DNA of 50,532 bases from an uncultured Lachnospiraceae bacterium (lineage in GTDB: Bacteria > Bacillota > Clostridia > Lachnospirales > Lachnospiraceae): the NCBI GenBank assembly GCA_945868305.1, contig CAMBKU010000011.1, forward strand, positions 1-50,532. Reading direction: 5' to 3'. The first letter of the stretch is position 1; every line of letters starts with the position of its first letter. Positions 1 to 8,615 of this stretch are shown here, piece by piece. The notes under the pieces are model-generated. The model was given only the letters and a program-made list of their open reading frames with translations. It was not told the DNA's origin and did no database searches. The position numbers and the translations under genes were made by a program.

Positions 1-23
1 GCAAAAGCATAACGGGAGGGAAA

Positions 24-818
24 ATGAGAAAACTGGAGGATAATTTAAAAAGTCTGGGCTTTAGCAGTCTGGAAACAGAGATTTATCTGGCATTGCTTGG
101 AACAGAGCCAATGTCGGCATATCAGCTTGCGAAGAAGATTAATATCGCAAGACCTTCCATTTATCAGGCGTTGGAGCATATGCTGAGCAAGGGAATGGTG
201 GCGCAGGTGCCGGAGAAGACACCGCTTTATGTGCCGGAGAGACCCGAAATTCTGCTCGGAAAGCTTAAAATGCAGATGACTGACAGTCTGGAGGAATCAG
301 GGAAACAGTTACAAGAATATGAGCAAAACAGGCGGGTGGAGAAATATCTGGTATTTCGCGGTTATGAGACGGCTATTTGTAAAGCAAAAGAATTTTTAAA
401 AAATGCAGAGAAAGAAGTATATGTGAATGCAGATTTTCAGCTGGACATTTTTTCGGAGGAATTTAGCAAATTGAGAAACCGTGGAGTGCGGATTTTGGTG
501 TTTTCCTTTTATGATGTATTAAAAGAGGAGAAGGTGGAAGTTTTTTCCCATCACAGAAGCCTGAAAGGGCATATGCCATCCAGGCTGATGCTTGTTGTTG
601 ATGATAAAATTGCGTTGACTGCGGATGGAAGCGGTTCTGAGCAGGAATGGACAGGAACGGTGAGTAGTAATTCACTTACTGTGCGGATTTTGACCGAGCA
701 TATCCATCATGATATTTATCTGTTGAAGTTGCGGGAACGGTATGGAAAAGAAATTTATGATGAAGATATAAAATTGCACACGATGTTTGAACAACAAAAA
801 AAGGAGGAGATGGCATGA
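24..818 (+). CDS. TrmB-family transcriptional regulator
   Basis: This is a 264-residue DNA-binding regulator. The N-terminus (about residues 5-75) is a winged helix of the TrmB type, with the stretch YQLAKKINIARPSIYQAL as recognition region. A short coiled region (85-105) and a C-terminal PLD-like/TrmB effector domain follow. TrmB proteins usually sense sugars, which agrees with the PfkB kinase gene that starts inside its stop codon (ATGA overlap), so the two are probably one operon. An AGGGAGGG-type ribosome site precedes the ATG at 24. The promoter lies outside the window. The effector is unknown. Confidence 0.85.
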   Translation: MRKLEDNLKSLGFSSLETEIYLALLGTEPMSAYQLAKKINIARPSIYQALEHMLSKGMVAQVPEKTPLYVPERPEILLGKLKMQMTDSLEESGKQLQEYEQNRRVEKYLVFRGYETAICKAKEFLKNAEKEVYVNADFQLDIFSEEFSKLRNRGVRILVFSFYDVLKEEKVEVFSHHRSLKGHMPSRLMLVVDDKIALTADGSGSEQEWTGTVSSNSLTVRILTEHIHHDIYLLKLRERYGKEIYDEDIKLHTMFEQQKKEEMA

Positions 819-1732
819 AAGTTTTTGTATCCGGTCTGGTAAATATAGAATCTACGTTAAAAATAGAAGGATTTCCACTGCCTTATTATCCCATTGATTA
901 TCCGTTTTTTGGAATCCAAAGCAGTGTTTCAGGGGTGGCGTATAATGTGGCAAAAGCGTTTCGGACGCTTGGCAATGAGGTGCAGATTGTTTCCTTTGTG
1001 GGGCAGGATGCAGAAGGAGAACGCATTGAAAAGGAAATACGGGCAAATGACATGGATACGGCGTTTCTTTTGCAGGAACTGGCAGAGACACCTGTCACGA
1101 TTGCAATTTATGACAGGGAAGGAAGACGTCAGATTCATTGCGATTTAAAGGACATTCAGGAAAAAGCCATGGAAAATAAAAAGGTGGAGCAGAAACTGGC
1201 GGAGAGTGATTTGGCAGTGCTTTGCAATATCAACTTTAATCGGCCGTTATTAAAAAGAGCGAAAGAGCTGGGAAAACGGATTGCCACAGATGTTCATGTG
1301 ATTGCGGACAGTGAGGATGCATTTAATAAAGAGTTTATGGAATGTGCAGATATCCTTTTTTTGAGTGATGAAAAGCTTCCATGTTCTTCTGAGGAGTTTC
1401 TGATAGAGTTGAAGGGAAAATACCCGGCCGAGGTAATTGTAATCGGGCTTGGTGCGTCTGGTGCAATCTGTTATGATCGCAGGAAAGATGAGTTATGTAA
1501 ACTTCCGGCGGTACAAATCGGTGGCATTATCAATACTATAGGGGCCGGAGATGCGTTGTTTACCAGTTTTCTGAATTATTATGAAAAAGGATATACAGCA
1601 GCAGAGGCATTAAAACGGGCGGAAGTATTTGCAGCATTAAAGATTCAGCATGATGGAGCTGCAAAGGGTTTTTGCGATGAAAAAGCTGTAGAGGAGATTT
1701 ACCGTAGTCAGTGGGCGGATACACGGGGCTAA
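815..1732 (+). CDS. PfkB-family carbohydrate kinase
   Basis: This 305-residue protein has the ribokinase/PfkB fold. The N-terminal SVSGVAYNVAKAF segment is the substrate-binding glycine region, and the C-terminal signature NTIGAGDALFTSF contains the catalytic Asp of the GAGD anion hole. It should phosphorylate a sugar or nucleoside with ATP in the cytoplasm; the sequence does not reveal the substrate. It overlaps the upstream TrmB gene by 4 nt (ATGA), which suggests translational coupling and a substrate sensed by that regulator. The length is typical of the family. Confidence 0.85.
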   Translation: MKVFVSGLVNIESTLKIEGFPLPYYPIDYPFFGIQSSVSGVAYNVAKAFRTLGNEVQIVSFVGQDAEGERIEKEIRANDMDTAFLLQELAETPVTIAIYDREGRRQIHCDLKDIQEKAMENKKVEQKLAESDLAVLCNINFNRPLLKRAKELGKRIATDVHVIADSEDAFNKEFMECADILFLSDEKLPCSSEEFLIELKGKYPAEVIVIGLGASGAICYDRRKDELCKLPAVQIGGIINTIGAGDALFTSFLNYYEKGYTAAEALKRAEVFAALKIQHDGAAKGFCDEKAVEEIYRSQWADTRG

Positions 1733-1778
1733 AAATAAGGAGTGCAAATTCTATTTTTTATATTCATCATATAGACAG

Positions 1779-1853
1779 GTCCTTCCTGTACCTTATCGGG
1801 CAGGAGGACATATGAAGAAAACATTCGAAGAATTGAAGCAGGGGCTCATCTAA
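1779..1853 (+). other. Hairpin-masked 13-codon ORF (leader peptide or gene remnant)
   Basis: GTCCTTCCTG (1779-1788) can pair, with one bulged T, with CAGGAGGAC (1801-1809), which is itself a strong ribosome site. The ATG at 1812 follows at good spacing and opens MKKTFEELKQGLI, ending at TAA 1851-1853. The layout could be a translated leader, or simply the 5' end of a decayed gene. I do not recognise the peptide. No promoter is obvious just upstream. Confidence 0.35.
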
Positions 1854-2007
1854 AGCGGAATTTACAATCATCTGGTATTCTTAGGACACGAATTTGCGTG
1901 TCGTCATAATACAAATCGTAACATATCACAAAATATATGAGACAAGTGTATAGGGAGAACTGTCTATGTAAATGATAAATGAATTGTTTACTGTATAACG
2001 TCAACGC

Positions 2008-2036
2008 TTGACAAAATACTCTGGTTGTTATATATT
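2008..2036 (+). promoter_or_regulatory. csoR-copA promoter
   Basis: TTGACA (2008-2013), a 17-bp spacer and TATATT (2031-2036) form a near-consensus housekeeping promoter. The predicted start of transcription falls within the CsoR-type operator just downstream. Confidence 0.85.
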
Positions 2037-2040
2037 TTTC

Positions 2041-2061
2041 ATATACCCTATGGGGGTATAT
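2041..2061 (+). promoter_or_regulatory. CsoR-type operator
   Basis: ATATACCC-TATGG-GGGTATAT is a perfect 8-bp inverted repeat with a GC-rich core, the usual form of CsoR operators. It sits directly after the -10 element, where a bound repressor would block transcription, and 19 bp before csoR, which implies autoregulation. Confidence 0.85.
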
Positions 2062-2079
2062 GGAGCGGAGGGATGAGAA

Positions 2080-2397
2080 ATGTCATGTGAACATTGCAAC
2101 AGCGGAATGGAAAACGAAATTAAATATAAACATAGGGAAGCCCAGGAAAAAAAGAGCCTGACGACCCGTTTGAACAAAATAGAAGGACAGGTTCGCGGAA
2201 TAAAGGCAATGGTGGAAGATGACCGCTATTGTGTCGATATTCTGACGCAGGTGTCTGCTGTACAGGCGGCATTAAACAGTTTTAATAAGGAGTTACTTGC
2301 AAGGCACATAAAAACCTGTGTTTCCGAGGATATTAAAAACGGGAATGAGGAAGCAGTGGATGAATTGTGTGAACTGTTGAAAAAATTGATGAAATAA
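2080..2397 (+). CDS. csoR: CsoR-family metal-sensing repressor
   Basis: This 105-residue protein is all-helical and belongs to the DUF156/CsoR family. The Cu(I) ligand triad of the family is visible: Cys in RYCVDIL, and His and Cys in RHIKTCV. An extra N-terminal segment with a CEHC motif precedes the core, possibly an accessory metal site. CsoR binds DNA without copper and releases it when Cu(I) binds. It is followed 72 bp later by copA, with no terminator between, so it should be the first gene of a copper-inducible operon. Confidence 0.9.
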   Translation: MSCEHCNSGMENEIKYKHREAQEKKSLTTRLNKIEGQVRGIKAMVEDDRYCVDILTQVSAVQAALNSFNKELLARHIKTCVSEDIKNGNEEAVDELCELLKKLMK

Positions 2398-2469
2398 GAA
2401 CGCGCACAACACCAGAATTTCGAGATCATCTAATTAAATGAAAAAAAGAAAGGAGAGCAAGAGGGGCCA

Positions 2470-5022
2470 ATGAAGAAAAATTTTGATGTTACAGGGATGT
2501 CCTGTTCAGCGTGTTCCTCGCATGTGGAAAAAAGTGTGAGCCGGGTGCCCGGTGTCACAAAAGTCAGTGTCAATCTGCTGACCAACAGCATACAGGTAGA
2601 GTTTGATGAGCAAAAGACAGATGATGGTGTGATCATAAAAGCTGTGGAAGACGCGGGATATGGTGCTTCCTTAAAGAAGGAACCGGGAAAAGCAGAAAAG
2701 AAAGAGCGAGAACATACACAGACGGCGGAGAAAAAGGATAATCCGGTTTTTGCCATGAAAAAACGGTTGATTTTTTCTATTGTGTTCTGGATTCCTTTGA
2801 TGTATGTGTCTATGGGGCATATGCTTTATGAAGGATTAGGGATTACGGCTCCTGCATGGGAAAGGGCGTATCTGTATGGGGATGAGAATGCTATTACCTA
2901 TGCATTTACGCAGATATTGCTTTTATTGCCGATTTTGGCAGTCAACCGAAAGTATTTTAAAAATGGGTTTCGGATGCTGGCGAAGAAGGCACCGAACATG
3001 GATACGTTGGTGGCGCTTGGAGCAACGGCGGCCATTGTCTATGGTGTTGTCGCAATCTATCGTATCGGGTATGGGCTTGGACACGGTGATATGGGGCTTG
3101 TTATGCAATACCGCCATGACTTGTATTTTGAGTCGGCAGGAACGATACTTACTCTGATTACCGTGGGAAAATATCTGGAAGCCAAATCAAAAGGAAAAAC
3201 CAGCGAGGCAATCACAAAGTTGATGGATTTGGCTCCGAAGACTGTGACCGTAGTGCGGGATGGAAAAGAGCAGGTTATTGCTGCGGCAGAGGTTGTGAAG
3301 GGAGATATTTTCTTGGTAAAGCCAGGAGAAGCGGTTGCTGTGGATGGTGTTGTGTTAAAGGGCGAATCTGCATTTGACGAATCTGCGATTACCGGAGAAA
3401 GCATGCCGGTGCAAAAAAAAGCAGGAGACAGACTGGTGTCTGCGTCCATTAACAAAAGCGGATATATTCAGGCGCAGGCGACAAAGGTCGGAGAGGATAC
3501 TACGATAGAACAGATTATCCGGCTGGTGGAGGAGGCATCCTCCAGTAAGGCACCGATTGCAAGGCTGGCAGATAAGATTGCGGGAATTTTTGTTCCGGTA
3601 GTTATGGTGATTGCTTTAGTGACAGCATTGGTGTGGCTGCTTTGCGGCATGGGAGTGGAAGCAGCGCTTTCAAGTGCTATTGCAGTGCTTGTGATTTCCT
3701 GCCCTTGTGCGCTGGGACTCGCTACCCCGGTCGCAATCATGGTGGGAACCGGAAAAGGTGCGGAAAACGGAATTTTGATTAAATCCGGGGAAGCATTGGA
3801 AGCGGCACACCTTTTGGATACAGTGGTATTGGACAAGACAGGAACCATTACAAAGGGACAGCCGGTGGTTACGGATGTGACGGTGTTTGCAGGAGTAAAT
3901 GAGACGGAACTTCTGACGGTGGCGGGCAGTCTGGAAAAAGGAAGTGAACATCCGCTGGCAGAAGCTATTGTAAGATATTGTGAGGAAAAAGGAATTTCCA
4001 TGCAGGAACCGGAACAGTTTGAGGCAGTTTTCGGAAAGGGCATTAAGGGGCAGTTAAACGGCAGCATTTATCTTGCAGGAAATGAAAAAATGATGGAAGA
4101 AAACCGGATTGCTCTTTTGACGGAACAAAAAGAACAGGCAGAGAGATTTTCTTCTCTTGGGAAAACACCGCTCTTATTTGCAAAGGATCATACCATAATT
4201 GGGATGATTGTTGTGGCAGATGTGGTAAAGGAAACCAGCAGGGATGCCATAAGGGCGTTGAGGGAATCAGGAGTGCATACCATTATGTTAACCGGGGACA
4301 ATGAAGTGACCGCCCGTGCCATCCAAAAAGAAGTAGGGGTAGACGAGGTCATTGCAGGGGTTCTTCCGGCACAAAAAGAAGAAAAGGTAGAAAAACTGCG
4401 CAAGGCAGGGCACAAGGTTGCTATGGTAGGTGACGGAATCAATGACGCTCCAGCTCTTGCCAGGGCAGATGTGGGAATTGCCATCGGTGCCGGGACGGAT
4501 GTAGCGATTGAAAGTGCAGATGTGGTCTTAATGAAGAATGATCTGTTCGATGTGGTGCGTGCCATTCGTTTGAGCAAAGCGGTCATCCGTAATATCAAGG
4601 AGAATCTGTTTTGGGCATTTTTTTATAACAGCATAGGAATTCCGCTGGCGGCAGGTGTTTTGTATCCAGTTTTCGGGATCAAGTTAAATCCTATGTTTGG
4701 TGCGGCGGCAATGAGTTTAAGCAGCATCTGTGTTGTGAGCAATGCGCTCCGGCTAAAGGGTGTAAAGCTGACTATAAAAGCAAATCAGGAAAGAGAGGAA
4801 GAAACAAAAATGAAAGAAATGACGATTGGCATTGAGGGAATGATGTGTGCACATTGCACAGGCAGAGTGGAAAAGGCATTGTCGGAGATAGCGGGTGTAA
4901 CGGAAGTGACTGTCAGTCTTGAGGGAAAGAATGCAGTGGTAAAGGCAGAAGATTCTGTGACTGCAGACGTATTAAAGCAGACAGTTCTGGATGCCGGATA
5001 TGAAGTGACGGGTATCCAATAG
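2470..5022 (+). CDS. copA: Copper-exporting P1B-type ATPase with HMA domains at both ends
   Basis: This 850-residue membrane ATPase exports Cu(I). The N-terminal HMA domain has GMSCSAC (Cys12, Cys15). Next come the membrane helices, the actuator loop with TGES (about 315), the transport motif CPC (about 410), phosphorylation motif DKTGT (about 455), the SEHP motif and the hinge GDGIND (about 654). The late-helix motif MSLSS is the copper type. A second HMA domain with GMMCAHC (Cys793, Cys796) is fused to the C-terminus, which is unusual. Met781 starts this domain and has a possible internal ribosome site. Co-transcribed with csoR. Confidence 0.93.
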   Translation: MKKNFDVTGMSCSACSSHVEKSVSRVPGVTKVSVNLLTNSIQVEFDEQKTDDGVIIKAVEDAGYGASLKKEPGKAEKKEREHTQTAEKKDNPVFAMKKRLIFSIVFWIPLMYVSMGHMLYEGLGITAPAWERAYLYGDENAITYAFTQILLLLPILAVNRKYFKNGFRMLAKKAPNMDTLVALGATAAIVYGVVAIYRIGYGLGHGDMGLVMQYRHDLYFESAGTILTLITVGKYLEAKSKGKTSEAITKLMDLAPKTVTVVRDGKEQVIAAAEVVKGDIFLVKPGEAVAVDGVVLKGESAFDESAITGESMPVQKKAGDRLVSASINKSGYIQAQATKVGEDTTIEQIIRLVEEASSSKAPIARLADKIAGIFVPVVMVIALVTALVWLLCGMGVEAALSSAIAVLVISCPCALGLATPVAIMVGTGKGAENGILIKSGEALEAAHLLDTVVLDKTGTITKGQPVVTDVTVFAGVNETELLTVAGSLEKGSEHPLAEAIVRYCEEKGISMQEPEQFEAVFGKGIKGQLNGSIYLAGNEKMMEENRIALLTEQKEQAERFSSLGKTPLLFAKDHTIIGMIVVADVVKETSRDAIRALRESGVHTIMLTGDNEVTARAIQKEVGVDEVIAGVLPAQKEEKVEKLRKAGHKVAMVGDGINDAPALARADVGIAIGAGTDVAIESADVVLMKNDLFDVVRAIRLSKAVIRNIKENLFWAFFYNSIGIPLAAGVLYPVFGIKLNPMFGAAAMSLSSICVVSNALRLKGVKLTIKANQEREEETKMKEMTIGIEGMMCAHCTGRVEKALSEIAGVTEVTVSLEGKNAVVKAEDSVTADVLKQTVLDAGYEVTGIQ
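4793..5022 (+). other. Possible internal start giving a free CopZ-like chaperone
   Basis: The in-frame ATG at 4810 (Met781 of CopA) is preceded by GAGAGGAAG (4793-4801), about 11 nt away from GAGG. Starting there yields a 70-residue HMA protein with the MxCxxC site, exactly the size of a CopZ copper chaperone. The spacing is a little long, so internal initiation is only an inference; no separate copZ is next to this copA. Confidence 0.35.
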
Positions 5023-5057
5023 GCGTTATAAAAATTTATTTAAATAAAAGACAAGGA

Positions 5058-5084
5058 ACCAGCAGAAGAAATTTGCATAGGATA
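5058..5084 (+). promoter_or_regulatory. Candidate sigma-K-type promoter of dpaAB
   Basis: AC (5058-5059), 16 bp, then CATAGGATA (5076-5084) matches the sigma-K consensus AC-N16-CATANNNTA, the mother-cell sigma factor expected for dipicolinate synthase. The implied start of transcription lies almost on the ribosome site (5091-5095), giving a very short leader, so the match could be chance. Confidence 0.4.
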
Positions 5085-5102
5085 TAGGTAGGAGGATTGA
5101 AA

Positions 5103-5891
5103 ATGAAAAATTATCATTTCCTGGTCTATGGAGAAGATGAAAGACAGCAATATTTGAAAGAAATCTTGGAAGAAAAGGGATATGTGGTCAAAGATGCAAA
5201 GGATGCTTCTGCTGGTTTTTTTGAGGCTATTTTGCTACCACTATCGGAAACAGAAATGTACTTAAAAAAATATGCGGACAGCTTTTGCCCGGGACAGTTT
5301 GTTTTTGGCTGTAATTTCCCGGAAGAGACAGTAGAATTTGCAAAAAACAAAAAGCTTCGTTTCGTGGATTACATGAAGGAAGATGGTGTGGCGGAAAAAA
5401 ATGCTGTGGCGGTAGCAGAGGGAATTTTGGCGGAGGCGATTGCCGGTATGAAGCAAAATCTCTGTGACAGCCATTGCCTAGTGTATGGATATGGAAGATG
5501 TGGCAGCGCCGTGGCAGAGCTGCTTTTGGCGCTAAAAGCCAGGGTGACGGTAGTGGAAAAGGATTCTGCCCGAAGAAAGCTGGCGGAAGTGGCGGGATAT
5601 TCCATAAAATCGAACGGAAATCTTTCTGACTATGAACTGATTGTTAATACAGTGCCAAAGTTAGTTCTGAATAGGGAGATACTAAAAAGCTGCCGGAAGG
5701 ATGTTTTAATTCTTGATCTGGCATCAAAGCCGGGAGGGGTTGATTTTGCATTCTGTAAGGATCAGGGCATAAGAGCGAAGCTTTGTCCGGGGCTTCCGGC
5801 ACGCTATGCACCGAAGACCTCCGCAGAGATTTTAGTGGAAGTTATTGAAAAAAAATTAGAGAATCCGAATGAAGGGGAGCAGAATAAATGA
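5103..5891 (+). CDS. dpaA: Dipicolinate synthase subunit A
   Basis: This 262-residue protein has an N-terminal domain typical of DpaA/SpoVFA and a Rossmann NAD(P) site, VYGYGRCGSAVAELL (about 125-140). With DpaB it makes dipicolinic acid from a lysine-pathway intermediate in the mother cell for spore heat resistance. I chose the ATG at 5103, 7 nt after GGAGG (5091-5095); an in-frame TTG at 5097 is too close to the ribosome site. It overlaps dpaB by 4 nt. Its presence indicates a spore former. Confidence 0.9.
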   Translation: MKNYHFLVYGEDERQQYLKEILEEKGYVVKDAKDASAGFFEAILLPLSETEMYLKKYADSFCPGQFVFGCNFPEETVEFAKNKKLRFVDYMKEDGVAEKNAVAVAEGILAEAIAGMKQNLCDSHCLVYGYGRCGSAVAELLLALKARVTVVEKDSARRKLAEVAGYSIKSNGNLSDYELIVNTVPKLVLNREILKSCRKDVLILDLASKPGGVDFAFCKDQGIRAKLCPGLPARYAPKTSAEILVEVIEKKLENPNEGEQNK

Positions 5892-6472
5892 GGGAAAAAG
5901 AACAGTTTACCGTGGGATTTGCCATCACGGGTTCTTTTTGTACTTATGAAAAAATAAAAGTAGTTTTAACAAATATGAAAAAGCGGGGCTGGCGTATCAT
6001 CCCCATTTTTTCGGAACGGGCACAGAGTCTGGATACCAGATTTGGAAAGGCAGAGGATTTTGTATCAGAAGTACAAAAAATTACTGGAGAGAATGGAATT
6101 TTTACGATTCCTGAGGCAGAACCTCTTGGGCCCAAGGGCTGTCTGGATGCGCTTATTATTGCGCCCTGTACCGGAAATACGCTGGCAAAGCTCTGCACAG
6201 GAATTACCGATACGCCGGTGTTAATGGCGGCAAAAGCACATCTTCGGAATGAGAGACCGTTGATTATTTCCATATCTACCAATGATGCGATGGGAATGAA
6301 TTTTAAAAATATCGGTGCACTTTATAATATAAAGCATATTTATTTTGTACCCTTTGGTCAGGATAATTATACGAAGAAACCGAATTCCCTGATTGCGCAT
6401 GTGGAACTGATTCCACAGACTGTGGAAGCTGCCCTGCATGGAAGGCAGCTACAGCCTGTTCTTCGCGCGTAA
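5888..6472 (+). CDS. dpaB: Dipicolinate synthase subunit B (flavoprotein)
   Basis: This 194-residue protein belongs to the flavin-dependent cysteine-decarboxylase-like (HFCD) family. FAITGSFCTY near the N-terminus and the PCTGNTLAKL segment are typical of the FMN-binding site, and AKAHLRNERPLIISIST matches SpoVFB. The start ATG overlaps the dpaA stop (ATGA), so the two subunits are translationally coupled. A strong terminator follows directly. Confidence 0.92.
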   Translation: MREKEQFTVGFAITGSFCTYEKIKVVLTNMKKRGWRIIPIFSERAQSLDTRFGKAEDFVSEVQKITGENGIFTIPEAEPLGPKGCLDALIIAPCTGNTLAKLCTGITDTPVLMAAKAHLRNERPLIISISTNDAMGMNFKNIGALYNIKHIYFVPFGQDNYTKKPNSLIAHVELIPQTVEAALHGRQLQPVLRA

Positions 6473-6473
6473 G

Positions 6474-6512
6474 AAAAAAGCCGCAGCACCCGAAAGAGGA
6501 GCTGCGGCTTTT
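6474..6512. terminator. Bidirectional terminator between dpaB and asnB
   Basis: GCCGCAGC (6480-6487) pairs perfectly with GCTGCGGC (6501-6508); an A-run precedes and a T-run follows, so it can end both the dpaAB transcript and the convergent asparagine synthase transcript. Confidence 0.9.
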
Positions 6513-6552
6513 GACCGTTCGAAGCAAAAAAATGCTTATGGGGTTATATTGG

Positions 6553-8406
6553 TCAGACTTCGATGGAAACTTTGTATTTCCGGAGAAAATATTCAAATTG
6601 GAGCAGATAGGCAATCATTTGAGGGCCTGCCATAAGCTGTCCGTACCAGGGAGCACCGTAGTCTTTTGGATGATCCAAAAAGAGATTTAAAGCTTTTTTG
6701 TCTAAAAGCGGCAGCAGTGGGGAGGAAGAATCGCTTAAAGTTTCACGTAATCTTTCTGTTAATAGGGATTCGTATTCAGGATGATAGGTTTTGGGGTAAG
6801 GACTTTTTTTGCGGAACAGGATTTCCTCCGGCAAAAGCCCTGTGGCTGCCTGGCGTAATACGTTTTTTACAACGCCGTCTTTTGCTTTCATTTCCCAGGG
6901 GGTGTTAAAGATATAATCTACCAGTGTTTTGTCTGCAAAAGGAACTCTTGCCTCAAGCCCGCAGGACATGCTGGTGCGGTCCATGCGATTTAAGAGTGTC
7001 TGCATGAAAAAACGGATATTCAAATAGCCGATACGTCTGCGATTTGTCTCCGTATCGTTTTCAAAAGGAAGAACTTCTACTTCGCTAACCGCTTTGTCAT
7101 ATGCAGCATTTACATATTCTTCCATAGAAAGGACGGATAATAAATCCTGATTTAATAATTGCATTCGTGGGGCTAAAGATGGTGTCCAGGGAAAAGTGCC
7201 GCAGGATAAAAATTCGCTGCGATGAAACCAGGGGTAACCGCCGAAAACTTCATCTGCACATTCTCCGGTCAAAACGACTTTGTGGTGCTTGGAAACTTCT
7301 TCGCAAAAGTAGAGCAGGGAGGAGTCGATATCAGCCATGCAGGGAAAATCATGGGCGTCCACGGATTTTTTTAAATAATCTGCCTGTGTCTTGGTGGAAC
7401 ATTCCAGAAAGTGGTGGGAACTTCCGAGATAGGATACCATCTGTTCCACAAAAGGACGGTCCTCTGAGGGCTGAAAGCGATTAGCCTTAAAAAATTTGTG
7501 GTTGTCCGTGAAATCAAAGGAGTAAGTGGTAAGAGTTTCCCCACGCTTTTTCAGCTCGTTGGCACATACCGCAGAGACCAGACTGGAGTCCACGCCTCCC
7601 GAGAGAAAGGTGCAAACCGGTACGTCGGAGACCATTTGGCGTTTTATGGCATCGGTGACAAGAAAACGTGTTTTTTCGATGGTTTCCTCATAGGAGTCCT
7701 CATGGGGATGACTTTTTAATGAGAAGTAGGTGGTTTCATGAATCCCGGCAGGACTTAAAGTAAGGTAAGTTCCCGGCAACAGTTCTTTAAAACCTGAAAA
7801 AATACCGTGTCCCGGGCTTCTGGCAGGCCCAAGCCCTAGAAGTTCATTTAATCCGTCTTGTTTTAAAATGGCCTTTACACCGGGAAAACAAAAGAGTCCC
7901 TTTGGTTCCGAAGAAAAAAGGAAGGTGCCGTTTATACTGGTATAAAATAGTGGTTTGACGCCAAAGGGGTCCCGGAATAATGTTAACGTCCGGTGTCTTT
8001 CGTCGAGAATAGCAAAAGAAAAGATACCGTCCACATCGGAAACAAAATCGGCACCGAAGTTTAAATAGGAGAGAAGGAGAACTTCAGTATCTGAAGAAGT
8101 GGAAAAGGAACAGCCTCGGTCAGTGAGACGTTTTTTTAAAGCATCCATGTTATAAATTTCTCCGTTGTATACAATATGACAGCGTGCGCCGTCTGTTTCT
8201 TTTGTCATAGGCTGATGACCGCCGTCGATGTCGATGATGGAAAGTCTTGTATGGGCAAGTCCGCAGCATGTGGTGAGAAAGGTGCCGGAATCATCCGGTC
8301 CTCGATGAAAAAGCGATTGCTTCATATCATGTAAAATTTGTTCGTAAAGATGTCTGTTTGCCGTAAAATCGGCGTTTGCATCAAAAAAACCTGAAATACC
8401 GCACAT
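6553..8406 (-). CDS. asnB: Asparagine synthase (glutamine-hydrolysing)
   Basis: This 617-residue cytoplasmic enzyme converts aspartate, glutamine and ATP to asparagine. It begins MCGISGFFD, so the nucleophilic Cys2 of the class-II glutaminase domain is exposed after Met removal. The C-terminal synthetase domain has the ATP pyrophosphatase loop SGGVDSSLV. Length and domain order are normal. It is a single gene, convergent with dpaAB and divergent from the hydrogenase-like sensor. A TTGACA box lies on the minus strand at 8450-8455, but I see no good -10 partner. Confidence 0.93.
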   Translation of the reverse strand: MCGISGFFDANADFTANRHLYEQILHDMKQSLFHRGPDDSGTFLTTCCGLAHTRLSIIDIDGGHQPMTKETDGARCHIVYNGEIYNMDALKKRLTDRGCSFSTSSDTEVLLLSYLNFGADFVSDVDGIFSFAILDERHRTLTLFRDPFGVKPLFYTSINGTFLFSSEPKGLFCFPGVKAILKQDGLNELLGLGPARSPGHGIFSGFKELLPGTYLTLSPAGIHETTYFSLKSHPHEDSYEETIEKTRFLVTDAIKRQMVSDVPVCTFLSGGVDSSLVSAVCANELKKRGETLTTYSFDFTDNHKFFKANRFQPSEDRPFVEQMVSYLGSSHHFLECSTKTQADYLKKSVDAHDFPCMADIDSSLLYFCEEVSKHHKVVLTGECADEVFGGYPWFHRSEFLSCGTFPWTPSLAPRMQLLNQDLLSVLSMEEYVNAAYDKAVSEVEVLPFENDTETNRRRIGYLNIRFFMQTLLNRMDRTSMSCGLEARVPFADKTLVDYIFNTPWEMKAKDGVVKNVLRQAATGLLPEEILFRKKSPYPKTYHPEYESLLTERLRETLSDSSSPLLPLLDKKALNLFLDHPKDYGAPWYGQLMAGPQMIAYLLQFEYFLRKYKVSIEV

Positions 8407-8530
8407 AAAATACCTGATTTCCTATATTTATTCGTCTATTAAGTTTATGTGTCAATGAAAAAAAGCATACCGGCTAAAAATACATAAAAAGAAAGAGAAG
8501 GTAAAAATGAACGAAAAAAAACGAAAAAAA

Positions 8531-8559
8531 TTCACAAATTTGTGCAAATATGATACAAT
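8531..8559 (+). promoter_or_regulatory. Promoter of the hydrogenase-like sensor with overlapping palindrome
   Basis: TTCACA (8531-8536), 17 bp and TACAAT (8554-8559) form a promoter. The perfect 12-bp palindrome CACAAATTTGTG (8533-8544) covers the -35 element and could be an operator; it does not match Rex or FNR consensus sites. Confidence 0.6.
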
Positions 8560-8615
8560 TTAAATAAGCAAAAAGCAGACAAAATATTGACAGTAGAAGA
8601 GGGAAGGTAACAGTT

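Larger units (their letters stand above)
1733..2079 (+). other. 347-bp intergenic region before csoR
   Basis: There is no full gene here. It holds a ribosome-site-masking hairpin with a 13-codon ORF (1779-1853), a perfect 6-bp hairpin GACACG-AATTTG-CGTGTC (1885-1902) not followed by a T-run, and the csoR promoter/operator (2008-2061). The stretch 1903-2007 shows nothing I recognise. Confidence 0.7.

Noticed and set aside
3468-4067. Long antisense ORF inside copA
   Set aside because: It is a composition shadow of copA without ribosome site or recognisable domain; the same holds for the other antisense ORFs in the window.
5030-5050. AT-rich palindrome TTTATTTAAATAAA after copA as terminator
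   Set aside because: It has no GC in the stem and no T-run after it.
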